Source: a bacterium (GTDB taxonomy: Bacteria; Myxococcota_A; Bradymonadia; UBA7976; UBA1532). Taken from it: a stretch of DNA of 64,000 nucleotides. The DNA is taken from the NCBI GenBank assembly GCA_030426085.1, contig JAUHYW010000043.1, positions 1 through 64,000 on the forward strand. Direction: 5' to 3'. The position numbers and the translations under genes were made by a program. The notes beneath the pieces are model-generated. The model was not told the DNA's origin, did not search any database, and saw only the letters and a program-made list of their open reading frames with translations. Each line of letters begins with the position of its first letter. Positions within the stretch are counted from its first letter, which is position 1. Below, piece by piece: positions 1-10,892 of this stretch.

Positions 1-2
1 CC

Positions 3-3000
3 CCCGCGGCGCCCGAGCCCCCCCCGCCCGAGCCGCCCCCGCCCCCGAGCCCGGCGCCCGAGGCCCCGGCCGACGTCGGGCTGCCGTTCTCTGTGGACGA
101 CGAAGACCCGCTGGCCGACTTCCTCTCCGACCCCGAGCTGGAGGCCGTCGCCGAGGCCATCGCCGCCCGCGAGCCGCCCCCCGGCGCCGCGCCCGAAGGC
201 GAACCGCTGCTCGACGACATGGGCCGCCCGCCCAATACGCTGCCCAGCCGGCCCCGCTCGATGCCCCGGGCGCCCGCGCCCGCCGGCTCGGTCTTCGAGG
301 CGGTCATCCCCCGCACCGACGGCGCCCCGCCCGACGGGGGCACCCCGGCCGCCACCCGACCGGCGCGCCCCGAGGCGTTCGAGGACGGCCCGCCGCCCGC
401 GGCGGGGGACGCATCGCCGCCGCAGGTCGCCGGCCGCAGCCCCGAGCGCCCCGGCCCGACGGTGAACCTGCGGGGCCCCGAGGCCGAGGCCGAGCGCCGC
501 AAGCGCCCCACCGCCGACCTCGGGCCGCGGCCGGCCGACATCTCGGTCGACGAGCTCATCGAAGAGGCCCGCTCGCTGGGCCAGACGACCGCCCGGGCGG
601 CGATCGCCGACCGCAGCACCGTCGACCTGCGGGGCGAGCTGGACGGCGCGCCCCCCGACGACGAGGCCGCGCGGGGCCGCAAGACGGTCAACCTGCGCCG
701 CGCGCCCGGGGCGCCGCCGCCGAGCGGCGAGGTGCTCGAGCTCGACGACGCCGACGTGCTCGAGGTGGCCGACGAGCCCGAGACGGTCGACGTGAGCGAC
801 GCCGACGTGGTCGAGGTGCTCGACGTCGAGGCCGCCGGGCCGGCCCCGTTCGATCGCCGCGCGCTCGAAGAGGCCGAGACGGGCGTCTTCACCACCCTCT
901 CGCCCCACGCCGCGGCCGAGGCGCCCCAGGCGCTGCCCGATCCGCCGCTCGACGAGGCCCCGTCGGCGCCGCCGCCCGACGACGCGACCGAGCCGACCGC
1001 CGCGCCCGAGGCCAGCCCGCCGGTGTCCGCCCCCGACGCGGCGCTGTCCGACGCGGCGCTGTCCGACGCGGCGCTGTCCGACGAGGCGCGCCGGGCCCTC
1101 GGAGAAGCCGAGACCGGCGTCTTCAGCCTGCTCGATCCGGAAGACATCGCCGGCTCACCGCTGCGCATCCCGTCGCCCCCGGTGGCCGCGGCCGACGCGC
1201 CGGTGCACCCCGAGGCCGAGACCGTCGAGCTGCCCGAGGCGTCCGGCGTGCCCGATCCGACGGTGCCCTCGACGTGGCCCGCGCTGCCCGATCGCCCCGC
1301 GACGCCGGCCCTGCCCGAGGTGGCGCAGAGCGCGGCGCCCGACGCGGCCGATCCCGAGCCGGGGGGCGGGGGCTCGACGCCTCGAGCGGAGGATCCGGAC
1401 GACGCGAACGAAGGCTCGACGGCGGATCCGGCAGTGCCCGGGGATGCGGAGGCCGACTCGACGGCGGATCCGGCGGTCCCGGAGCACCCGGACGGGGGCG
1501 CGAGCCCTCCCGTGGCCGAGCCCGAGCCGCGGGAGGGGGCGTCGACGCCTCGACCCGCGGCGCGGGAGCAGGTGTCGAGCGCTCCAGCGGCGGTGGTCGA
1601 GCGCCCGGACGCGCCGCGCGCGGATCGAGTCGCGGATCCCGAGGCCCCGGACGACGACTCGACGGCTCGCGAAGTGGATCCCGAGGGCGGGGACGACGAC
1701 TCGGCGGCTCGCGAAGTGGATCCCGAGGGCGGGGACGACGACTCGACGGCCCACGAAGCAGATTCCGAGGCCCCGGACGACGACTCGGCGGCTCGCGAAG
1801 TGGATCCCGACGAGGCCCCGGACGACGACTCGACGGCTCGCGAAGCAGATCCCGCGGCCCCGGACGACGACTCGGCGGCTCGCGAAGCGGATCCCGAGGC
1901 CCCGGACGACGACTCGACGGCTCGCGAAGCCGATCCCGAGGTCGGGGACGGCGCCGCAACTTCTCGCGATGCCGATCCCGAGGGCGGGGAGGGCACTGCA
2001 AACTCTCGCGAAGCCGATCCCGAGGTCGGGGACGGCGCCGCAACTTCTCGCGATGCAGATCCCGAGGTCGGGGACGGCGCCGCAACATCTCGCGAAGCCG
2101 ATCCCGAGGTCGGGGACGACGACTCGACGCCTCGCGAAGCCGATCCCGAGGCCCCGGAAGACGACTCGCCGGCGCGCGCCGACGCGCCCGAGGGTGGCCC
2201 GGACGCCCCAGCCCAGCCCGAGCCCGATGCCGCGCCCGTCGCCGCCGGGCCGGCCTCGACCCCGCCGGCCGGACCCCCGCCGGCCTCGACCCCGCCGGCC
2301 GCCCGCGCGCCGCGCAACGTCACCCCCTCCGAGCCGGCCATCGCGCTCGACGACCTGCTCGACGACTCGATCGACGACGGCGACGACGACCTCTCCGACC
2401 TGCGGCTGAGCCCGCCCCCCGCGCCGCAGCCGAGCCCGACGTTCGAAGCCATCGACGCCCTCGACCTCACCGGCGAGGACGACTCGGGCATCGACCTCGA
2501 CCTCGATCTCGGCCTCGACCTCGGCCTCGACGCGCCCGACCTCGAGCCCCCGCTGTCCGACGGCCCCGTCGCGGCCGGCCCGCCCGAGCCGGCCGATCCG
2601 GCCGTCGCCTCGCCGGCGCCCGACGCGGCCAAGCTCACCGAGGCCGTCGCCGCGCTGATGAGCGCCGATCAGGCCACCGTGGCCACCGCTGAAGGGGCGC
2701 TGGTCGCCGGCGGCGCCGCCGCGCTCGAGCCGCTGTTCGCCGTCTTCCCCGGCCCGCTGCTCGTCGACCGCTACGCCACCGGCGACACCGTGCCCGTCGA
2801 TCGCCACGGGCCGGTCCTGCGCACCATCTGCCGCATCGGCCCGCCGGCCGGCCCCTACCTCGCGCAGCGCTGCGAGCACCTCGCCCCCGATGTGCGGTAC
2901 TACGCCGTCTTCGCGTTCTCCGCCGTGCGCGACCCGGCCTCGGTCGCCTCCATCGCGCCGGCGCTGACCGACAAGGATCCCACTGTGCGCGCGGTCGCCT

Positions 3001-3488
3001 GCCGGGTGGCCGACACCTACCGCGGCGACGAGATCTTCGGGGTGCTCGTCACCCACCTCGTCAGCATCGTCGAGAAGGGCCGCCTCGCCGACCGCCGCCT
3101 GGCCGCCGAGGCGCTCGGCGTGCTGCACACCGCCGACGGCGCCCGCCCGCTCATCGCGATGCTCAACGCGCCCCAGCCGCCGCTGCGGGACGCGGCCCAC
3201 AAGGCGCTCGTCGAGATCGCCCGCCAGGACTTCGGCGTCGACGTCTGGCGCTGGCGCACCTTCTTCGAACGCAGCGCCGCCCGGCCCCGCGTCGAGTGGC
3301 TGCTCGACGGGCTGCTCAGCGACCAGCGCAACATCCGGGTCGGCGCGTTCAACGAGCTGCGCCGGCTCACCCGCCAGAACTACGGCTACACCCCCGACGC
3401 GCCGCCCACCGCTCGCCGGGCCGCCGCCGAGCGGTGGGTCGGCTGGTGGCATCAGGCCGGCCGGGCCCGCTTCGGGCACTACCGGTAG
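3..3488 (+). CDS. acidic low-complexity HEAT-repeat protein (5' partial)
   Basis: The first in-frame Met-like codon is a GTG at 93, but the frame is open from base 3 and encodes a Pro/Glu-rich run leading into LPFSVDDEDP, so the gene almost certainly begins left of the window. The middle is a long disordered Asp/Glu/Pro/Ala region, including short TVNLR/TVDLR motifs (roughly 450-700) and a 14-residue repeat block at 1632-2180. After about 2600 the composition becomes normal and forms HEAT-like helical repeats (for example DVRYYAVFAFSAVRDP and PTVRAVACRVAD), ending in a Trp-rich tail. HEAT repeats usually mediate protein-protein contacts; the function here is unknown. No signal peptide can be judged because the N-terminus is missing. 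Confidence 0.85.
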   Translation, partial: PAAPEPPPPEPPPPPSPAPEAPADVGLPFSVDDEDPLADFLSDPELEAVAEAIAAREPPPGAAPEGEPLLDDMGRPPNTLPSRPRSMPRAPAPAGSVFEAVIPRTDGAPPDGGTPAATRPARPEAFEDGPPPAAGDASPPQVAGRSPERPGPTVNLRGPEAEAERRKRPTADLGPRPADISVDELIEEARSLGQTTARAAIADRSTVDLRGELDGAPPDDEAARGRKTVNLRRAPGAPPPSGEVLELDDADVLEVADEPETVDVSDADVVEVLDVEAAGPAPFDRRALEEAETGVFTTLSPHAAAEAPQALPDPPLDEAPSAPPPDDATEPTAAPEASPPVSAPDAALSDAALSDAALSDEARRALGEAETGVFSLLDPEDIAGSPLRIPSPPVAAADAPVHPEAETVELPEASGVPDPTVPSTWPALPDRPATPALPEVAQSAAPDAADPEPGGGGSTPRAEDPDDANEGSTADPAVPGDAEADSTADPAVPEHPDGGASPPVAEPEPREGASTPRPAAREQVSSAPAAVVERPDAPRADRVADPEAPDDDSTAREVDPEGGDDDSAAREVDPEGGDDDSTAHEADSEAPDDDSAAREVDPDEAPDDDSTAREADPAAPDDDSAAREADPEAPDDDSTAREADPEVGDGAATSRDADPEGGEGTANSREADPEVGDGAATSRDADPEVGDGAATSREADPEVGDDDSTPREADPEAPEDDSPARADAPEGGPDAPAQPEPDAAPVAAGPASTPPAGPPPASTPPAARAPRNVTPSEPAIALDDLLDDSIDDGDDDLSDLRLSPPPAPQPSPTFEAIDALDLTGEDDSGIDLDLDLGLDLGLDAPDLEPPLSDGPVAAGPPEPADPAVASPAPDAAKLTEAVAALMSADQATVATAEGALVAGGAAALEPLFAVFPGPLLVDRYATGDTVPVDRHGPVLRTICRIGPPAGPYLAQRCEHLAPDVRYYAVFAFSAVRDPASVASIAPALTDKDPTVRAVACRVADTYRGDEIFGVLVTHLVSIVEKGRLADRRLAAEALGVLHTADGARPLIAMLNAPQPPLRDAAHKALVEIARQDFGVDVWRWRTFFERSAARPRVEWLLDGLLSDQRNIRVGAFNELRRLTRQNYGYTPDAPPTARRAAAERWVGWWHQAGRARFGHYR
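1632..2180 (+). repeat. 13 copies of a 42-bp coding repeat
   Basis: The translated unit is (A/V)DPE-x-x-DDDS-x-A-R-E, 14 residues. About 13 units follow one another; one is 15 residues long (VDPDEAP form). Early units carry DDDS, later ones DGAATSR or EGTANSR, so variants are clustered as expected from tandem duplication. The stretch is highly acidic and probably disordered. Confidence 0.85.
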
Positions 3489-3606
3489 ATCCCCGGCCCG
3501 CCGCGGCGCCCGCGAAGGGTATCCGGCCGTCGCGACCCGACCGGCGTTGACTTGGCGGGGGCCATCTCCGATAGTCCGCGCGAGCTTCGAACCGCCGAGC
3601 CCGCCC

Positions 3607-4539
3607 ATGTCGACACCGCACGCCCCCGATCCCGTCCCGACGACCCCGACCGTCCCCCCCGCCGACGGGCCGTCCAGCCCGTGGCGCGACCTGCTCGCCC
3701 TGGCCAAGCCCAACATCACCCTGCTGGTGCTCATCACCTCGGCCGGCGGCCTGTGGCTGGCGCCCGGGGAGCTGGGCTGGGCCGGCCTGCTGGCCACCCT
3801 GGTGGGCACGGTGCTGGTCGTCGCCGCGGCCAACACCCTCAACTGCTACCTCGAGCGCGACAGCGACCGGTTCATGGCCCGCACCAAGAACCGCCCGCTG
3901 CCCGCCGGCCGCATGAACGCCCGCCACGCGCTGACCCTGGGTCTGGCCCTGGCCTTCGTCTCGATCCCGCTGCTGACGCTGGCGGTCAACCCGGTCACCG
4001 GCCTGCTCGCGGCGCTGGCGCTGGTCAGCTACGTCTGGGTCTACACCCCGATGAAGCAGCACAGCCCGACGGCGCTGCTCGTCGGCGCCATCCCCGGGGC
4101 GATGCCTCCGCTGATGGGCTGGACCGCGGTCACCGGGCGCATCGAGTGGCCGGGGGTGGTCCTCTTCGCGATCATGTTCATCTGGCAGCTCCCGCACTTC
4201 ATCGCGATCTCGATGTATCGGCGGCGGGAGTACGAGAAGGCGGGCATCGTGACCCTGCCCACCAAGCGGGGGCAGGCGACCGCCCGGTGGCACATGATCG
4301 GGTGGGCCGCGGTGCTGCTGCCGGTGAGCCTGCTGCTGGTGCCGCTGGACGTCGCCGGCTATGTCTACGCGGGCGTGGCCTCGGCGCTGGGGCTCATCTT
4401 CTTGTGGTACGCGGTGGACGGTCTGCGAGCGGCGAACCAGGGCAAGTGGGCCCGCAAGGTCTTCCTCTACTCGCTGATCTACGTGACGGTGCTGTTCGCC
4501 GCGCTGCTCGTCGACGCCGGACCCTACCGCCTCACCTGA
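3607..4539 (+). CDS. ctaB: heme O synthase (protoheme IX farnesyltransferase)
   Basis: 310 residues from the ATG at 3607; an upstream in-frame TTG at 3547 would add a Pro-rich, unconserved 20 residues. The enzyme transfers a farnesyl group to heme b, making heme O for terminal oxidases, in the inner membrane. Evidence: the UbiA-family prenyl-diphosphate motif NCYLERDSDRFMARTKNRPL near residues 80-100, the YTPMKQHSPTALLVGAIPGA stretch, the second motif HFIAISMYRRREYEKAGI, and seven to nine hydrophobic segments. Length and motifs are normal for CyoE/CtaB. It stands alone here, without cytochrome oxidase subunits. Confidence 0.95.
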   Translation: MSTPHAPDPVPTTPTVPPADGPSSPWRDLLALAKPNITLLVLITSAGGLWLAPGELGWAGLLATLVGTVLVVAAANTLNCYLERDSDRFMARTKNRPLPAGRMNARHALTLGLALAFVSIPLLTLAVNPVTGLLAALALVSYVWVYTPMKQHSPTALLVGAIPGAMPPLMGWTAVTGRIEWPGVVLFAIMFIWQLPHFIAISMYRRREYEKAGIVTLPTKRGQATARWHMIGWAAVLLPVSLLLVPLDVAGYVYAGVASALGLIFLWYAVDGLRAANQGKWARKVFLYSLIYVTVLFAALLVDAGPYRLT

Positions 4540-4569
4540 GCGTCGAGCGGCATCCCGGCCCGGGCGGGC

Positions 4570-6003
4570 TCAGAAGATGATCGACAGGCTCGCCCCGACC
4601 TGGAAGTTGGTCGTCTCTTCGACCCGGATGCGGCGGCCGACCGCGTCGATCGCGGGCACGTAGACCGGGTTGTGCTCGGCGGGGTCGTAGCCCCCGATGC
4701 CATCCTCGTTGGCCAGGGTGTCGTCGGCCTCGACGAGCCCCGAGTTGTCGAGGTCGCGGCCCACGTCGGCGTGGCTGAGGTAGTGCTCGGTGTCGTGCTC
4801 CAGCGCGAGGTAGCCCGACAGCTTGGCGTAGCGCGAGAGGTACAGCCCGGCGCCGAGGCGGGTCTTCCAGGTGATGTGCTCTTCGACGGTGGTCAGCCCG
4901 TCGGTCGGCTGCCCGGCGATGGGCGACCGGCTGTCGGGGTTGAACCGGGGGCAGTTCGACACATCGTAATCCACCCCCGACGCGCAGGGGTCGGTGATCG
5001 TCTCGCCCGGGTTGCTCGGATCAGGGACCGGATCGCGGCCCGCGGTGGCGCTGCCGAGCGCGTCGAACAGCTCGGAGTAGTCCCGCCCCTCGGCCTGGTA
5101 CTCGGCGCCCAGCCCGATGTCGATGAAGAACTTCACCCCGCTGTTGGGATCGTCGTAGGGCACCAGCTCGGCCCCGGCCATGAAGCCGGCCCGGGTGCCG
5201 GGCCCGACGTGCTGCTGGCTGTCGCCGTAGTCCTTGAACAGCGCGTTCTGCGAGGCGAAGGGGAACACCGCCTCGAAGCGCCCGTAGGGGTCGGCGTACT
5301 GGAACCGGCGGGACAGCGCGGTGGCCACGATCAGCTCGTGCACCCCCCGCCCGACCGCCTCGTTGTTGGCCTTCATCACGGTGCCGGTCGGGGCCCGGTA
5401 GCCCAGCTCGAGGGTCCAGTCGCCGCGCAGGTCGTCCCGCTCCTGGGCGAAGGGCGAGAAGCGCAGCATGAAGAGCATGTCGCCGAGCCCGCCCCGGTCG
5501 GGCATGTCGGGCGGCACGTCGAACAGGTTGCCCCCGTTCTCGGGCGCGATGCTGCTCTCGGCGGCGGTGATGGGGATGCTGTCGGGGTTGCCGCCGTCCC
5601 CGGCGAAGCGGATGGACTGGGTGTCGGTGGCCACGATGGGGATCTCGACCTTCAGCTCGAGATCGTGCCACAGCCCGACCCGCACCGTGGGCAGCACCTC
5701 GTGGGTGATGCGCTCGTAGCGCAGCTCCTTGACGTGCAGCAGCTCGCCCACCGGCGGGGCCCCGGGGCAGGTGTCGGCCTCGTGATCGCGGCCCGGCGCC
5801 GAGGGCTGGCAGTTGAACTCGCGGGTGATCTTGGCCCGCCGCAGGCTGCGGCGGTACTCGACCTCGATGCGCATGTCGAACGGGTCGTCCCCGTCGGCGG
5901 CGTCGATGACGTCGGTGATCTCGGCCCCGTGCGCTGCGCCGAGCGTCAGCAGCAGCCCGGCCCCGACGCTCATCAGCGTGCTCGCGCGCATGATTTCCCG
6001 CAT
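4570..6003 (-). CDS. outer-membrane beta-barrel-like protein
   Basis: 477 residues from the ATG at 6003, chosen because an AGGA lies about eight bases upstream and a signal peptide follows at once (MREIMRASTLMSVGAGLLLTLGAAHG). ATG 6012 is the alternative but has no spacing to the AGG. The mature part has many alternating short strands and ends in FQVGASLSIIF, a typical barrel end with a terminal Phe. Several extended Asp/Gly/Pro loops look extracellular. I do not recognise a specific transporter family. It is convergent with heme O synthase (30 bp apart). Confidence 0.7.
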   Translation of the reverse strand: MREIMRASTLMSVGAGLLLTLGAAHGAEITDVIDAADGDDPFDMRIEVEYRRSLRRAKITREFNCQPSAPGRDHEADTCPGAPPVGELLHVKELRYERITHEVLPTVRVGLWHDLELKVEIPIVATDTQSIRFAGDGGNPDSIPITAAESSIAPENGGNLFDVPPDMPDRGGLGDMLFMLRFSPFAQERDDLRGDWTLELGYRAPTGTVMKANNEAVGRGVHELIVATALSRRFQYADPYGRFEAVFPFASQNALFKDYGDSQQHVGPGTRAGFMAGAELVPYDDPNSGVKFFIDIGLGAEYQAEGRDYSELFDALGSATAGRDPVPDPSNPGETITDPCASGVDYDVSNCPRFNPDSRSPIAGQPTDGLTTVEEHITWKTRLGAGLYLSRYAKLSGYLALEHDTEHYLSHADVGRDLDNSGLVEADDTLANEDGIGGYDPAEHNPVYVPAIDAVGRRIRVEETTNFQVGASLSIIF

Positions 6004-6095
6004 TGTCGCCATCCTGCAGTCACAGCCTCGCCGGAGGATAAGCGACCCGACCCGCCGGAGTAAACATCCCCCCGGCCCGACGGGCCCCGCCGCGG

Positions 6096-7487
<1,392 letters not shown>

Positions 7488-7570
7488 CGGCCCCGCTTCA
7501 TTCGTGGGTGGGCGTGCCGATGTTACTCGGGCGGGCGGGAATTGACAGCCCCCACGCGGGGGACGGGGCA

Positions 7571-8059
7571 CTACATGCCGTTGAGGATGCGCCAGTCGCC
7601 CTCTTCCCGGCGCAGGGTGAGGCGGTTCTTGTCGGTCACCGTCTCCCACCGGTCGCGCTCGCCGACGGTGAAGAGGTACTGCCCGGTGTACTCGAGGTCG
7701 ACGGTCGCCGCCTCGCCGAGGATGTCGATCGACTTGATGTCGATCGAGTAGCGCACCTCTTTGACGTTGTTCTTGAGGTCGGCGAAGACCCGCTCGAGGC
7801 CGTCGAAGCCGTAGTCGTCGGAGGGGTCGGTGGTGGTGCTGCCGTTCTCGTAGTAGTCGCGGCTGGCCAGGGCCCGCAGCCCTTCGACGTCCCGCTGCTC
7901 CATCGCGATGCGGTAGCGCTCGACGACGTCGGCCAGCGCCTGCTTCTGCGGGGAGTACTCGATGCGCGTGCCCTTGACGTACTTGGGCGCGCAGCCGACC
8001 GTCGCCACCAGCGCCGCGCCGAGCACCGCCCAGCCCACCATCGTCCGCAGCCGGTTCAT
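7571..8059 (-). CDS. NTF2/SnoaL-like lipoprotein
   Basis: 162 residues. The ATG at 8059 follows a GAGAGGAGAG ribosome site. The N-terminus is a lipoprotein signal ([17 protein letters not shown]) with lipobox VGC. The rest has the pattern of an NTF2/SnoaL or DUF4440 fold: a helix with [22 protein letters not shown] followed by curved strands ending in WRILNGM. The exact role is unknown; such domains bind small ligands or are non-catalytic. It lies 83 bp upstream of the response regulator on the same strand. Confidence 0.75.
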   Translation of the reverse strand: MNRLRTMVGWAVLGAALVATVGCAPKYVKGTRIEYSPQKQALADVVERYRIAMEQRDVEGLRALASRDYYENGSTTTDPSDDYGFDGLERVFADLKNNVKEVRYSIDIKSIDILGEAATVDLEYTGQYLFTVGERDRWETVTDKNRLTLRREEGDWRILNGM

Positions 8060-8114
8060 GCCGCTCTCCTCTCGAAGTCCGAACCCGGCGGGCAGAACCC
8101 CGGGCGCCGTCGGC

Positions 8115-10391
8115 CTATTCCTTCGACCGCGCCGCATCATCGAGAGCGGCGGCGTCGATGTCAATCTCGGCGCAGTCCACCGCCCCCGGGCGGGCGCGGC
8201 CGGCGAAGAAGGTGCCGAACGCCCGGCTGCGGCGGACCCATTGCGCCGCCCGCTCCGCCTCGCCCCGATCGAGGGCCGGGTGCCCCGCCAGCGCCTCGAA
8301 GCGGGCGGCGGCGGCGGCGAAGCACCGCTGGTCGAAGAGCAGCCGGGCCAGCAGCCGCTCGATCTCGATGCGCACCGAGGCGTCGTCGATCGTCCGGGCC
8401 CGGCTCAGGTCGTCCGCCGCCCCGGCCGGGTCGTGCGTCAGCCGGGCCCGCCCCCTCAGATAGCGCCCCGGGGCCCAGTCGCCGTCGAGCGCGACCAGGG
8501 TGTCCAGCTCGCTCAGCCGCTCGACCGGGTCGAGCGGGGAGGGCAGGCTCAGGTAGCGCAAGGCCCGGGCGCCGGCCCGGCCGCCGTCCAGCGCCATGCG
8601 CTTGATGCGCAGGCGGCGCAGATCGCTGCGGGCGAAGGCGGCCACCCGGGCGGCGGCGTAGCCCTCGCGGGCGGCGTCGGCCTCGCCCGACAGCGCGCGC
8701 AGATCGGCCAGCCGCTCCCGGGCCATCGCCCGGGCGACCGCGCCGGCCCGCTCGTCCGCGGCCAGCGCGGCGGCCGTGACCCGGGCCGCGTCCCACCGCT
8801 CGAGCTGCATCAGCAGCCCGATGCGGGTCAGCCGGGCCGGGATGTCGCCCGGCAGGTGGCCCAGGATCTCGTCGGTCACGATCAGCGCCTGCGCCGGCGG
8901 GGCAGCGGCGGCGCGGGCCCGCAGCGCGGCGATCTCGTGGGCGCAGGCCCGGCCGAAGATCGCCGGGCGGTCGTAGCGGGCCCGGGCGAAGGCCAGCGCG
9001 GCCGGCTCGAGGGCCTGCGCGCCGACGAAGGCCCGCCAGTCGGCGACCAGCGCGTCGAACGGCCGGGGGATGTCGTCGAAGTCGCCCGCCCGATAGGCGC
9101 CGGCCAGCGCCTCGGTGCCGAAGCGGTCGCGGCAGTAGCGGGCGAACGAGCCGACGAGGGTGTAGGCGGTGCGCGAGTTGCGGCCATAGAAGCCGGTGGG
9201 GGCCAGGACCTCGTCCAGCGGCGGCGCGACCCCGATGGCCTGCATCGCCGCCGACCACTGGTGCAGGTCGAGGCGGTCGGTCTTCCAGGTGGCGGCCTCG
9301 GCCAGCCCTTCGATCAGGGGCATGTGGGGCACCACCCCCCGATACAGGCTCAGGTGGTGCGGCGCGTCGGCGATCTCGGCCGAGAAGACGTGGGCCATCT
9401 CGTGGATGATCACCGACTGGCCCACCGCGGGCGCGTGCACATGAAACGCCCACTGCCACGGCTTGGCGATGCGCACCCGGCGGGCCCCCATCAGCCGCTT
9501 CTTGGTGACGTCGTCGGGGTAGAGCCAGACCGTGGCCTTGCGCGAGAGGTCGAAGCCGAAGAAGGCCCGCAGCTCGGCGTAGGCGAACTCCATCTCGGCC
9601 GCCAGCGCCTCGACCTCGGCCGGGCGCCACGCCGCGGGGTGGATGAGGACGACGTGCTCGGTCTCGGTGCGCCCGCCGAGCGCCTCGGCGACCCACGCCG
9701 CGTCCCGGTGCACCGCGTGGGCCCGGGCGCCGAGGTGCACCGACAGCGCCAGCGTCACCAGCCCCGCCGCCTGGAGCCACGCCCGGCGCGGGGCGCGCCC
9801 CACCCGGCTGAGCCCCACCAGCGCCGCGGCGACCGCCAGATCTTCGAGGCGGGACCACAGCAGGCGGTCGTCGATGAGGATGACGTCGTCGTACAGGGCG
9901 CCGGGCCAGTAGCCGAGGAAGGCGTGGAAGAGATCGACCGGGGGGTCGACCCAGAAGCGCCACCCAGCGGCCAGGACCGTGCCGACGAAGACCAGCGCGA
10001 AGACCGCCACCCCCCGCCGGGGCGCCGACCGGCCGAGGGCGACGCCCCACCCGGCCGCGACGACCGCGCCGGTCAGCGTGATGACGCCGTAGAAGGCCAG
10101 CCCCTCGGCGAAGTCGCAGTTCTGCACCCGCAGCGCGTTGGCGGTGATGAGCACCAGCGGCGGCAGCGCGCCGACGAGGGCCGCCCGGCTCGCCCGGGCC
10201 CAGGCCACGAAGCCCCGCCGATCGGCCCGCCGGGCGCGGACCCCGCAGGCGCCGGCGTAGAGGGTCAGCGGGATGGCCATCGCGAACGAGAACTCGAAGC
10301 CGAGCAGATCGAAGAGCGGCACCGCGCACAGCGCCGCGGCCACCGCGGCCAGGACCATCCACCAGGCGAGGGTGAAGCGGTCGATCCGCAT
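8115..10391 (-). CDS. membrane protein with gluzincin (peptidase MA-like) domain and helical repeats
   Basis: 758 residues from the ATG at 10391. The first ~280 residues hold about seven or eight hydrophobic segments. A zinc-protease domain follows: HEMAH at 330-334 and, about 28 residues on, a GLAEA segment that supplies the expected third Glu ligand (gluzincin order HExxH...E). The C-terminal ~350 residues are Ala/Arg/Leu-rich helical repeats resembling TPRs (for example ADERAGAVARAMARERLADL). The likely role is an integral membrane metalloprotease of unknown substrate. Its start lies about 60 bp from the divergent PilZ gene. Confidence 0.75.
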   Translation of the reverse strand: MRIDRFTLAWWMVLAAVAAALCAVPLFDLLGFEFSFAMAIPLTLYAGACGVRARRADRRGFVAWARASRAALVGALPPLVLITANALRVQNCDFAEGLAFYGVITLTGAVVAAGWGVALGRSAPRRGVAVFALVFVGTVLAAGWRFWVDPPVDLFHAFLGYWPGALYDDVILIDDRLLWSRLEDLAVAAALVGLSRVGRAPRRAWLQAAGLVTLALSVHLGARAHAVHRDAAWVAEALGGRTETEHVVLIHPAAWRPAEVEALAAEMEFAYAELRAFFGFDLSRKATVWLYPDDVTKKRLMGARRVRIAKPWQWAFHVHAPAVGQSVIIHEMAHVFSAEIADAPHHLSLYRGVVPHMPLIEGLAEAATWKTDRLDLHQWSAAMQAIGVAPPLDEVLAPTGFYGRNSRTAYTLVGSFARYCRDRFGTEALAGAYRAGDFDDIPRPFDALVADWRAFVGAQALEPAALAFARARYDRPAIFGRACAHEIAALRARAAAAPPAQALIVTDEILGHLPGDIPARLTRIGLLMQLERWDAARVTAAALAADERAGAVARAMARERLADLRALSGEADAAREGYAAARVAAFARSDLRRLRIKRMALDGGRAGARALRYLSLPSPLDPVERLSELDTLVALDGDWAPGRYLRGRARLTHDPAGAADDLSRARTIDDASVRIEIERLLARLLFDQRCFAAAAARFEALAGHPALDRGEAERAAQWVRRSRAFGTFFAGRARPGAVDCAEIDIDAAALDDAARSKE

Positions 10392-10450
10392 CACGCGCCG
10401 CGCGGCGCGGGGGTCTGGCCCGCCGCCGCCCGATGTGCGACCGTGCGCCC

Positions 10451-10879
10451 ATGGCACCGCACAACCGCAAGGCGCCCCGGGCGCCGATCGAGATCAAGGT
10501 CGAGTACCGTCGGCTCAACGCCTTCATCGCCGACTACACCCGCGACCTGTCCCGGGGGGGGCTCTTCATCGCGACCGAGCGGCCGCTCGAGCAGGGGGAG
10601 CGGGCCCTCTTCACCCTCACGGTGCCCAAGCTGCCGAGCCCGTTGAGCTTCGACGGCGTCGTGCGCCGGGTGGTGCCCCCCGGCGGGGACGAGCCGCCGG
10701 GCATGGGCGTCGAGCTGCTGTTCGCCGACGACGAGGAGCGCCTGGCGTTGCAGCACGTCGTCGACGGGCTGATGATCGAGCACCTGGGTATGGCGCTCTA
10801 CAGTCGCATGATGCGCATGCGCAACGAGCCCGCCGATCGCACGACCGCCGGCAACCCGGTCATCGTGCCGCCCGAGTGA
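10451..10879 (+). CDS. PilZ domain protein
   Basis: 142 residues. The ATG at 10451 begins MAPHNRKAPRAPIEIKVEYRRLN. The PilZ core is visible: a basic N-terminus, TRDLSRGGLFIATERPLEQGE, then strands with VVRRVVPPG and GMGVELLF. The usual RxxxR c-di-GMP arginines are only partly matched (RKAPR). This form resembles the myxobacterial PilZ-like family, many of which are structural rather than proven nucleotide binders. It is divergent from the membrane protease and convergent with the DUF192 gene (13 bp). Confidence 0.85.
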   Translation: MAPHNRKAPRAPIEIKVEYRRLNAFIADYTRDLSRGGLFIATERPLEQGERALFTLTVPKLPSPLSFDGVVRRVVPPGGDEPPGMGVELLFADDEERLALQHVVDGLMIEHLGMALYSRMMRMRNEPADRTTAGNPVIVPPE

Positions 10880-10892
10880 GCCCCGCACCGCC

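Noticed and set aside
1155-3842. 895-codon minus-strand frame opposite the HEAT protein
   Set aside because: Arg/Gly-rich with no motif, no ribosome site; a shadow of the acidic repeats.
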